DNA of 6,559 bases. Origin: an uncultured Sphingomonadaceae bacterium. Lineage in GTDB: Bacteria > Pseudomonadota > Alphaproteobacteria > Sphingomonadales > Sphingomonadaceae. Below, piece after piece: positions 1-5,319 of this stretch (position 1 is its first letter; each line of letters starts with the position of its first letter). Where the stretch lies: contig CALKXX010000217.1 of the NCBI GenBank assembly GCA_938003725.1, forward strand, positions 1 through 6,559, in the 5' to 3' direction. Under the pieces are notes generated by a model. It was not told the DNA's origin, did not search any database, and saw only the letters and a program-made list of their open reading frames with translations. The position numbers were made by a program, and so were the translations under genes.

Positions 1-44
1 TGTGCATTGGTCCCCCAGTGCGACCCGGGAAAATTTGAAACTTG

Positions 45-1076
45 TTATTCCGGAATTTTATCGAACACAGGTTGTGCGATGCCCAATCCGTCACCATTGG
101 TACCACCCGATAGTCGCCCAATCAGTTTTCCAAGGGCCATATCGATTTCTGCGATCTTGTTGACACCGGTCTCCGCGACATAAAGGCGTTGTCCATTCTG
201 TGAGAATAACATGGTTACCTGTCCGCTGTTGCGGCTGCCGCTCAATTTGATTTCATTCGTTTTTTTAAGCGATGCAACCTCGAAAAATTCGATCGCCCCA
301 TCACCCAAATTGGATGTGACTACGGTTTTCCCGTCCGGACTGACGGCCACGCGAATAGGAAAACTGCCGGTTTGTAGAGACTTGATTTTCTTGAAATTTA
401 CAGCATCGAAAACATGGAGTTTGTCGCTTTGTCGGTCCGCAACCCACAAAGTTTTACCATCCGGTGTGATCGCAAGGCCTTCCGGTTCTTTACCAGCGGC
501 CATATCGGTGATTTTCGATTTTGTTTTCAGATCCAGAGCGCTCACCGTGCCGGAACCCATGTTCGTTACGAAGGCTGTGTTTTGGTCGGGCGTAACGACA
601 ACCATATGACTACCCTTTTGCCCGGTGGATATGGAGGATATCATTCGTTTGCCAGTACCATCATCTGGCTGGGAGACAATTGTGACGCTGTCACTTCCTT
701 CGGTCGAAGCAATGATCCTGCCATCATTCAGCCATATGATCCCATGTGGGCGTTTGTTGGGCGTGAGGTCTATTGTTTCCAGTTTCCGCTGGGTAGCGGC
801 ATCGAAAACGTCAATGGTTTCACCACCATAAGATACCACTGCGGCTTGCCGCCCATCCGGTGAAATTGCAATTTCATGTGGTTGCGGGCCTGTCGGTCTC
901 CTTGCGATCTCTCTTCCAGATTTCAAATCAATGAAACTAAGGCTGTCCTCGCCCTTATTGCCCACAAGCAAAATTGAATTGGCATTTTTTTGATCACCCG
1001 AGTGATGTTCGGCCGATGCAGAACAGCTTGTAAATAGCAGCGCACTGATCAACCCGGATAGTATCTTATTCATCAT
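45..1076 (-). CDS. Exported YVTN-type seven-bladed beta-propeller protein
   Basis: Predicted 343-residue exported beta-propeller of the YVTN/YncE-like class. Residues 1-22 form a signal peptide (hydrophobic run ILSGLISALLF). It could be cut after ASA (22), or C18 could be lipidated, but F at the -3 position makes a poor lipobox. The rest consists of about seven repeats of roughly 40 residues, seen as SPDG/TPDG turns followed by a strand and a closing VFD/ALD/FFE-like strand (near 49, 72-92, 113-134, 163-182, 204-224, 246-266 and 292-312), which fits a closed seven-blade propeller. Such proteins bind ligands or partners in the periplasm or at the cell surface; no catalytic residues are recognisable and the substrate is unknown. 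ATG at 1076 is chosen because AGGG lies 6 bases upstream. ATG at 1073 is equally possible, and the in-frame TTG at 1079 is less likely. The gene follows the CsgG-like gene on the same strand, with a terminator-like hairpin between them. Confidence 0.88.
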   Translation of the reverse strand: MMNKILSGLISALLFTSCSASAEHHSGDQKNANSILLVGNKGEDSLSFIDLKSGREIARRPTGPQPHEIAISPDGRQAAVVSYGGETIDVFDAATQRKLETIDLTPNKRPHGIIWLNDGRIIASTEGSDSVTIVSQPDDGTGKRMISSISTGQKGSHMVVVTPDQNTAFVTNMGSGTVSALDLKTKSKITDMAAGKEPEGLAITPDGKTLWVADRQSDKLHVFDAVNFKKIKSLQTGSFPIRVAVSPDGKTVVTSNLGDGAIEFFEVASLKKTNEIKLSGSRNSGQVTMLFSQNGQRLYVAETGVNKIAEIDMALGKLIGRLSGGTNGDGLGIAQPVFDKIPE

Positions 1077-1092
1077 CAAATGCCCTAATTAA

Positions 1093-1124
1093 AATCCCGG
1101 CGAAGCGAAGGCTGCGCCGGGATT
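1093..1124 (-). terminator. Intercistronic hairpin terminator or attenuator
   Basis: A perfect 10-bp inverted repeat (AATCCCGGCG at 1093-1102, CGCCGGGATT at 1115-1124) encloses a 12-base loop. Read on the minus strand, the stem runs into TTTTAATT, like an intrinsic terminator with a short, imperfect U tract. Read on the plus strand, no T run follows. It lies 28 bases past the stop codon of the CsgG-like gene and ends only about 16 bases before the propeller start codon. It would therefore end most transcription of the upstream gene and reduce, or condition, expression of the propeller gene. Confidence 0.7.
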
Positions 1125-1152
1125 AGTTGTCCAGTCTTATGTCGCAAGGAGC

Positions 1153-1920
1153 TTATTCCGCCTGAGGCGCGGCCGCGCTGGGATCAAGCGGCAATCCGCC
1201 GAGGTCGGTTACCAGCTCGGTATAGGCATCCAGATAGGCGAGGGCCATAACACGCCCAATCTGTGTGTCATTATATCCCCCGCCAGCTGCTCCTGCGAGT
1301 GCGCCGCCAAGGAAGCCACCGCCGCCGCCACCGAATTTAATGTCCGAGGTACGCCGATAGCCTTCTACCGTTCGTTCAATTTCAGTTGTCCGGACGTTTA
1401 CCAAAGCCAAGGTTACGTTCGCTTCCTTTTTGTTGATTTTTACGCCGCCAAATACGCCGCCAAAGGCACGGCGACCAAGTCCGCCCAAAAGCGCGCCGCC
1501 CAGTCCGCCGCCGCCAGAACGGGCATTGGCCGAAATGATATCAGGTACAATAACATAGTCCGCCGCCTTAACCTGCCGCTTTCCGATATTGGAACCACGC
1601 TGCAATTCGCCGCTATCGGCCAACGCGCGTTCAACGGCACGGGCCGCTAAGCCTTCGCCGCGGTCGACCAGGCCAAAACAGCCGGAGCGTGCGACAAAAG
1701 TTTTGATCAACGCTTCGGGCGAACCAATTTTGTAAGAGCGCCACCATTTTACTTCCGGCTCCATCACCGCAATAGTGCCAAGCTTGACGGTGCATCGCGG
1801 AATTTGTGCGGTGCCTCTGTCTTGTGCTTTTTGGCCCTTTGACTTGCCCGCTGCCATAGCAGCGCCGCCCGTAAGTGCCAGCGATGAAACAGCGATCGCA
1901 GTAATGAAGTTCTTGAGCAT
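1153..1920 (-). CDS. Exported CsgG/HfaB-like protein with two glycine-rich inserts
   Basis: A 255-residue protein resembling the CsgG/HfaB fold. CsgG itself is the outer-membrane lipoprotein secretion channel for curli. Residues 1-23 are a signal peptide (LALTGGAAMA then AG, a signal peptidase I site). The periplasmic-domain pattern follows: a GTIAVMEPE strand (48-56), an ALIKTFVARSGCFGLVDR helix-strand (70-87), AADYVIVPDII (119-129), NVTLALVNVRTTEIERTVEG (168-187) and the final helix MALAYLDAYTELV (225-237). Glycine-rich segments occupy 135-160 and 197-215, about where CsgG has its two membrane hairpins. There is no lipobox cysteine; C43 and C81 could form a disulfide. The start at 1920 is fixed by GGAGGG 6 bases upstream and by the signal peptide beginning there; a 31-residue upstream extension has neither. 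No curli subunit genes are nearby, so a role in curli export is not supported. It may be a periplasmic or envelope-assembly protein. Confidence 0.8.
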   Translation of the reverse strand: MLKNFITAIAVSSLALTGGAAMAAGKSKGQKAQDRGTAQIPRCTVKLGTIAVMEPEVKWWRSYKIGSPEALIKTFVARSGCFGLVDRGEGLAARAVERALADSGELQRGSNIGKRQVKAADYVIVPDIISANARSGGGGLGGALLGGLGRRAFGGVFGGVKINKKEANVTLALVNVRTTEIERTVEGYRRTSDIKFGGGGGGFLGGALAGAAGGGYNDTQIGRVMALAYLDAYTELVTDLGGLPLDPSAAAPQAE

Positions 1921-1926
1921 CTTATT

Positions 1927-1932
1927 CCCTCC
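1927..1932 (-). promoter_or_regulatory. Ribosome binding site of the CsgG-like gene
   Basis: GGAGGG on the minus strand, 6 bases before the ATG at 1920. It decides the start: the open frame continues upstream to 2013, but no other ATG in it has a comparable site, and only this start places the signal peptide at the N-terminus. Confidence 0.8.
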
Positions 1933-1952
1933 GGTGTGACCCATTCGGCCGA

Positions 1953-1980
1953 GATATAGCTGAATGTGCATCAATAACAA
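1953..1980 (-). promoter_or_regulatory. Weak candidate sigma-70 promoter for the CsgG-like gene
   Basis: On the minus strand, TTGTTA (1980-1975) and TATATC (1958-1953) are separated by 16 bases. Each matches the -35/-10 consensus at 4 of 6 positions. Start of transcription would fall near 1946, giving a leader of about 26 bases that contains the GGAGGG site. The match is weak and the call rests mainly on position. Confidence 0.3.
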
Positions 1981-2047
1981 ACGATTGTTGTAGCACGACA
2001 AAACTGCAAGCAACGATCAGAACTATTGCTTTGTTAGACGTGAACCC

Positions 2048-2065
2048 TTGTGATTTATAGCACAA
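2048..2065. promoter_or_regulatory. CRP/FNR-family-like palindromic operator
   Basis: TTGTGA-TTTATA-GCACAA is an 18-bp near-palindrome. Compared with the CRP consensus TGTGA-N6-TCACA, it matches 9 of 10 defined positions, differing by G for T at the start of the second half. It sits between the divergent CsgG-like and reductase genes, about 114 bases from the reductase ATG and 128 from the CsgG-like ATG, so it could serve either promoter. Regulator identity is inferred from the motif only. Confidence 0.4.
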
Positions 2066-2165
2066 TTTCGACATTTGGCGCGGAATTGAGCAAAAAATGG
2101 AACTTTGGCGGTCTCGTTTTGCTTTTCTTTTCAGATAGAAGCGCTAGCATGAGGTCAAAATAATC

Positions 2166-2173
2166 GGGGAGGA
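2166..2173 (+). promoter_or_regulatory. Ribosome binding site of the ferredoxin reductase gene
   Basis: GGGGAGGA ends 6 bases before the ATG at 2180, a near-ideal Shine-Dalgarno site. An ATG overlapping its end at 2173 is out of frame, which confirms 2180 as the start. Confidence 0.8.
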
Positions 2174-2179
2174 TGATAT

Positions 2180-3487
2180 ATGCGACATATCGCAATCATC
2201 GGTTCAGGGCCGGCAGGCTACTATTCCGCAGAAGCCGCGCAGAAAAAATTTGGCGATGAAGTCTGCGTTGACATTATTGATCGATTGCCAGTTCCCTTTG
2301 GTCTGATCCGTACCGGTGTGGCGCCCGACCATCAATCGATCAAAGCAGTATCGCGGCGATATGAAAAAACGGCATTGGGTGACAATGTGCATTTTATCGG
2401 TAACGTCTGTGTCGGAGACAATATTAGCATCGAAGAATTGCAAGGGCTCTATGATGCGGTTGTTCTGGCGACTGGAGCACCCAATGACAGGGTATTGGAA
2501 ATCCCAGGCAGCGATCTGGACGGTGTCATCGGCAGTGCCGCTTTCGTCGGGTGGTATAATGGCCACCCGGATTTTCGTGACCTTGACCCGATATTAGATG
2601 GCAGGTCAGTGGCGATAATTGGCAATGGCAATGTGGCCCTGGATGTCGCGAGAATAATGGCCAAGACGGAAGCCGAGTTTGTTGGCAGCGACATTGTGGG
2701 GCATGCGCTGGATCAACTCAAAGATAGCAATATCGAAAAGATTACGTTGCTGGGCAGGCGCGGACCACATCAAATTGCGATGACACCGAAAGAGTTGGGC
2801 GAGCTTGGCCATTTGGAGCGAGCAAAACCCGTCGTCGATCCGCTCGATTTTCCGGATGAAGGCGCGGATGCGCTGCTCGAGCCCGGGATGCGTAAATCCG
2901 TCACCCATTTACGCAGTTTCTTTGATCGGGCGGGAGAGTTGCGCGAAAAACCCGTCACACTGGATTTTGATTTTTTCGCGATGCCTGTTGCCATCGTAGG
3001 GGACGGCAAGGTCGAAAAGCTAGTTGTAGAAAAAACTGTACTGGACAAGGATTTGCGATCCAAGGGGACAGGCGAGCGTTATGAAATAGAATGTTCGATG
3101 GTCGTCAGTTGTATCGGCTATCGCACGCCCCCTATTGAAGGCGTGCCTTATGAACATGGGCGAGGCCGTTTTGCCAATGAAGAGGGACGGATACTGCCCG
3201 GTCTATATTGTGTGGGCTGGGCCAAGCGTGGACCTTCTGGAACCATTGGAACCAATAAACCCGATGGCTTTGCAATCATCGACAAGATAGCGGAAGATAT
3301 TGGGGCGGGCGATAATAAAGAGGGCCGTAAAGGCTTGGATCGGCTGTTTGCGCGGAGAGGCGTGGAAACAGTCACGTTCAAGGACTGGAAGAAGATTGAA
3401 CAGGCCGAGATTGACAATGCTCGTGACGGCGCGCCGCGAGAGAAGTTCACCGATGTTTCGGATATGATGGCCGCGCAAAAAATATAA
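2180..3487 (+). CDS. FprA/adrenodoxin reductase-type ferredoxin-NADP+ reductase
   Basis: A 435-residue FAD enzyme that moves electrons between NADPH and a ferredoxin, typically to feed cytochrome P450s or iron-sulfur enzymes in the cytoplasm. It matches the adrenodoxin reductase/mycobacterial FprA family over its whole length (family about 450-490 residues). In order: the N-terminal FAD dinucleotide fold GSGPAG (8-13); the family signature PVPFGLIRTGVAPDH (37-51); VLATGA (95-100); the NADP fold IIGNGNVALDVAR (146-158, GxGxxA); LGRRGP (191-196), whose paired arginines 193-194 are those expected to bind the NADPH 2'-phosphate; and the C-terminal FAD-binding GWAKRGPSGTIGTNKPDG (346-363). It is a single gene on its strand, divergent from the CsgG-like gene and convergent with the PEP-CTERM gene. 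No ferredoxin or P450 lies in the window, so its partner is encoded elsewhere. A generic glutamate-synthase-like oxidoreductase is much less likely, given the PVPFGLIRTGVAPDH signature and the GWAKRGP motif. Confidence 0.94.
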   Translation: MRHIAIIGSGPAGYYSAEAAQKKFGDEVCVDIIDRLPVPFGLIRTGVAPDHQSIKAVSRRYEKTALGDNVHFIGNVCVGDNISIEELQGLYDAVVLATGAPNDRVLEIPGSDLDGVIGSAAFVGWYNGHPDFRDLDPILDGRSVAIIGNGNVALDVARIMAKTEAEFVGSDIVGHALDQLKDSNIEKITLLGRRGPHQIAMTPKELGELGHLERAKPVVDPLDFPDEGADALLEPGMRKSVTHLRSFFDRAGELREKPVTLDFDFFAMPVAIVGDGKVEKLVVEKTVLDKDLRSKGTGERYEIECSMVVSCIGYRTPPIEGVPYEHGRGRFANEEGRILPGLYCVGWAKRGPSGTIGTNKPDGFAIIDKIAEDIGAGDNKEGRKGLDRLFARRGVETVTFKDWKKIEQAEIDNARDGAPREKFTDVSDMMAAQKI

Positions 3488-3492
3488 AAAAA

Positions 3493-3515
3493 GGGAGCGG
3501 TTTAACGCCGCTCCC
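3493..3515 (-). terminator. Strong intrinsic terminator between convergent genes
   Basis: A perfect 8-bp stem (GGGAGCGG at 3493-3500, CCGCTCCC at 3508-3515) encloses a 7-base loop. On the minus strand it is followed by seven Ts, then ATATTTTTT: a textbook terminator for the PEP-CTERM gene that ends at 3539. Its T tract overlaps the last codons and stop of the reductase gene. On the plus strand the stem follows the reductase stop by 5 bases but is followed only by CATATTTCT, so it would be a weaker terminator in that direction. Confidence 0.88.
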
Positions 3516-3538
3516 CATATTTCTCGAAGTGACTTTAG

Positions 3539-4168
3539 TCAGGCGAAGCTGATGCTGACATTTGTTTTGCGGCGGCGGCGCATCGCCCCACCAATCAAGC
3601 CAAAACCAGCGATCATCAATCCCCAAGTGGCCGGTTCCGGAACGCCGGCAGCAATGCCAACGATACCGTCAGTTGCAAATGCGATCGTCGAGTAATCACG
3701 TGTCGTGCCCAAATCTTCGCTATCCACAGTGATGATCTGGCGGATGCCCGAAAACGAAATCGTATCAGAATCCAGTCGATAGTCGGCAGGCCGCAAGAAA
3801 TTCCCGATATGTGCGAAAGACATTTCCTGAGAAATCGCCACAGGACCAGATACGACATTGGAACTTGCACCTAAAAATTCAAAGGTACCGCTGGTTTGCA
3901 GCGTCGCACTCTGACCGCTGAACAGTAAGGGCCAGATGAAGCTTTCACCCGCAACCGAAACGGTAGCCCCGCCAGCGAATGTTACGGTGAGATCAAGGGT
4001 ATCGCCAGCATCAAGGCTGACGACGGAATCCAGTGGTACCGGGTTAAACGGTGCCGCGATATCCGCCGGGTTAAATACGACCGTGGACATGATCGTGACT
4101 GCGTTAGCCGACGTCGGAATGGCAAGGGCCATAACGCCAGCAGCAGATAGAAGTGCGAATTTATTCAT
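3539..4168 (-). CDS. PEP-CTERM sorting-domain exported protein
   Basis: A 209-residue secreted protein carrying a PEP-CTERM anchor, the signal that exosortase/EpsH-type transpeptidases cut during export to the cell surface, usually in species that make exopolysaccharide. Residues 1-23 are a signal peptide (MNKFALLSAAGVMALAIPTSANA). The middle (24-175) is rich in Thr, Ser, Val and Gly and looks like a beta-sandwich; I do not recognise its family, and it contains no cysteine. The tail has PEP at 177-179, TWG, a membrane segment LMIAGFGLIGGAM (184-196), RRRRK (197-201) and a short VSISFA end, matching the PEPxxWA-like subtype common in sphingomonads. The start at 4168 is chosen because AGGGGA lies 6 bases upstream and the signal peptide begins there; a 27-residue upstream extension is hydrophilic and has no ribosome site. 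No exosortase gene is in the window. It is 177 bases downstream of the hydrolase gene. Confidence 0.9.
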   Translation of the reverse strand: MNKFALLSAAGVMALAIPTSANAVTIMSTVVFNPADIAAPFNPVPLDSVVSLDAGDTLDLTVTFAGGATVSVAGESFIWPLLFSGQSATLQTSGTFEFLGASSNVVSGPVAISQEMSFAHIGNFLRPADYRLDSDTISFSGIRQIITVDSEDLGTTRDYSTIAFATDGIVGIAAGVPEPATWGLMIAGFGLIGGAMRRRRKTNVSISFA

Positions 4169-4174
4169 CAATTT

Positions 4175-4180
4175 TCCCCT
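4175..4180 (-). promoter_or_regulatory. Ribosome binding site of the PEP-CTERM gene
   Basis: AGGGGA on the minus strand, 6 bases before the ATG at 4168. It settles the start in favour of the signal-peptide methionine over the upstream in-frame ATGs at 4249 and 4243. Confidence 0.75.
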
Positions 4181-4187
4181 AAAATCC

Positions 4188-4207
4188 GGCGAAACACGCG
4201 GTCCGCC
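4188..4207 (-). promoter_or_regulatory. Small leader hairpin before the PEP-CTERM gene
   Basis: On the minus strand, GGCGGA (4207-4202) can pair with TTCGCC (4193-4188), including one G-U pair, around an 8-base loop; GGATTTTA follows directly. This is a weak stem just upstream of the ribosome binding site. It resembles in layout the stronger hairpin before the propeller gene. Its function is unknown and it may be incidental. Confidence 0.3.
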
Positions 4208-4345
4208 CCGTAAAACAACTAGACCCCGATCTTTGGTTAGCATAGTCAATTTGGAAATCCAAGAACCGCAAAATATTATTAACCATGATTACCGCGCCGG
4301 GTTTGCCGTGCTGACATCAGATGTGATGAACTTCATTTGGCAGCG

Positions 4346-5239
4346 TTACCTGTCTAACCACTTTCGCAGCATCCTATTGGTTTCATCCGGCGTATCCTGT
4401 TGGACCCAGTGCGAAGCGCCGGGAATGCGTCTAACCGTCAGATTGGGCACAAAATCCTGCGTGCCATCGAGCAACTTTATGTCGACGGCAACATCCTGTT
4501 CTCCCCAGATTACCAATGTCGGAACATCCACCATCCCATCACCCAGATGTCGCACATCGGGCGTACGAACCAACGCGCGATAATAGTTGATCATTGCCGT
4601 CAGCGCGCGCGGTTTCAGCGCCGCTTTTTGATAGGGTTCGAGCGTTGCATCGTCGAACAGCTCTTTGTTGACGGCTGAATCGCGGAAAATATCACGCAGC
4701 GGCTGGCCATTATTTCGCAGGAAAAAGCGTTCGGGCAGCCAAGGAAGCTGGAAGAAGAAAATATACCAACTCTTCTTCAACTGTTTCCAGTAACGAATTT
4801 CCTGTCGCAGGCGCATTGGATGGGGACAGTTCATGACCACCAACCGGGTAAGCGGACGAATTTTCTTGATCGCAAACGGCCAGGCGACAAGCCCGCCCCA
4901 GTCATGCGCAATCAATATGACCTCTTCCGCGCCGCTGACATCGATCAAAGCTGCGATATCCTGCAACAATGTGTCGAGGCGATAGCTGTTTATACCGTCC
5001 GGTCGGTCGCTGCCGCCGTATCCGCGCATATTGGGCGCCCATACGCGGAAACCCAAATCGGTCAAAACCGGTATCTGGTGCCGCCAGCTATAGTGCAGTT
5101 CGGGGAACCCGTGCAGGCAAAGCGCAAGTTTCTTTCCTTCGCCAGCGGTGGCGACTTCGAACGTCTGCCCATTGGCCGTAATCCATTCAATCGAGATTCC
5201 ACCGTCCGGTTTGGGTTGCCAGGATGAGATACGTTCCAT
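4346..5239 (-). CDS. Epoxide-hydrolase-type alpha/beta hydrolase
   Basis: A 297-residue cytoplasmic alpha/beta-fold hydrolase with no signal peptide. Motifs in order: oxyanion-hole HGFPE (43-47); RGYGGSDRP (72-80); nucleophile elbow HDWGG (112-116) with D113, an aspartate rather than serine, as in epoxide hydrolases and haloalkane dehalogenases; acid candidate D249 in WGEQD; and catalytic H277 in GASHWVQQDTPDE. The cap holds WYIFFFQ (158-164) and NYYR (218-221). Y159 and Y220 align with the two ring-opening tyrosines of soluble epoxide hydrolase by my recollection of that family, which favours epoxide hydrolysis to diols over dehalogenation; the substrate is unknown. The length is normal for bacterial members. 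The ATG at 5239 lacks a clear Shine-Dalgarno site, but no better in-frame start is visible. It is divergent from the amidohydrolase gene (80-base gap) and upstream of the PEP-CTERM gene on the same strand (177-base gap). Confidence 0.88.
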   Translation of the reverse strand: MERISSWQPKPDGGISIEWITANGQTFEVATAGEGKKLALCLHGFPELHYSWRHQIPVLTDLGFRVWAPNMRGYGGSDRPDGINSYRLDTLLQDIAALIDVSGAEEVILIAHDWGGLVAWPFAIKKIRPLTRLVVMNCPHPMRLRQEIRYWKQLKKSWYIFFFQLPWLPERFFLRNNGQPLRDIFRDSAVNKELFDDATLEPYQKAALKPRALTAMINYYRALVRTPDVRHLGDGMVDVPTLVIWGEQDVAVDIKLLDGTQDFVPNLTVRRIPGASHWVQQDTPDETNRMLRKWLDR

Positions 5240-5248
5240 AGGAATATT

Positions 5249-5291
5249 GATAGCAGCCTTTGACTTTAATCATCCAGTTAATTCTGCTATC
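5249..5291. repeat. Inverted repeat in the divergent control region
   Basis: GATAGCAG at 5249-5256 and its exact complement CTGCTATC at 5284-5291 are separated by 27 bases. They are the only clear dyad in the 80 bases between the divergent hydrolase and amidohydrolase genes. Each gene thus has a CTGCTATC copy oriented toward it, 9 bases before the hydrolase ATG and 28 bases before the amidohydrolase ATG. The arms could be operator half-sites or two -10-like elements. Confidence 0.45.
5260..5290 (+). promoter_or_regulatory. Candidate promoter of the amidohydrolase gene
   Basis: TTGACT (5260-5265, 5 of 6 to the -35 consensus) is followed after 19 bases by TGCTAT (5285-5290, 3 of 6 to the -10 consensus). 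Transcription would begin near 5297, leaving a short leader with the ribosome binding site. The spacing is longer than the ideal 17 and the -10 is poor, so this is tentative. Confidence 0.3.
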
Positions 5292-5307
5292 TCCTGCCAG
5301 AATATTT

Positions 5308-5314
5308 AGGAGAG
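5308..5314 (+). promoter_or_regulatory. Ribosome binding site of the amidohydrolase gene
   Basis: AGGAGAG ends 5 bases before the ATG at 5320. This strong site fixes the start of a gene whose stop codon is outside the window. Confidence 0.8.
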
Positions 5315-5319
5315 AATCG

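Noticed and set aside
1..44. Possible gene end or terminator at the left edge.
   Set aside because: The 44 bases past the propeller stop show no convincing hairpin with a T tract and no coding signal; the window ends too soon to judge.
211..863. Three overlapping plus-strand frames antisense to the propeller gene.
   Set aside because: The minus-strand product has a signal peptide and regular propeller repeats; the plus-strand products have no coherent features.
1276..1518. GCC/GGC-rich tracts as a DNA repeat array.
   Set aside because: They are codons for glycine and alanine within a gene; there are no regular repeat units or spacers, so no CRISPR or tandem-repeat call is justified.
1921..2013. 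N-terminal extension of the CsgG-like protein to an upstream ATG.
   Set aside because: The extension would bury the signal peptide and ignore the GGAGGG site that lies within it, 6 bases before the ATG at 1920.
4169..4345. Promoter for the PEP-CTERM gene, either sigma-54 type or sigma-70 type.
   Set aside because: I found no GG-N10-GC sigma-54 site. A TTGACT at 4252-4247 on the minus strand has no acceptable -10 at 16-18 bases, so no promoter is called.
3936..4583. A 215-codon plus-strand frame crossing the PEP-CTERM gene, the gap and the hydrolase end.
   Set aside because: It is antisense to two well-supported genes, has no family resemblance and no good ribosome site.
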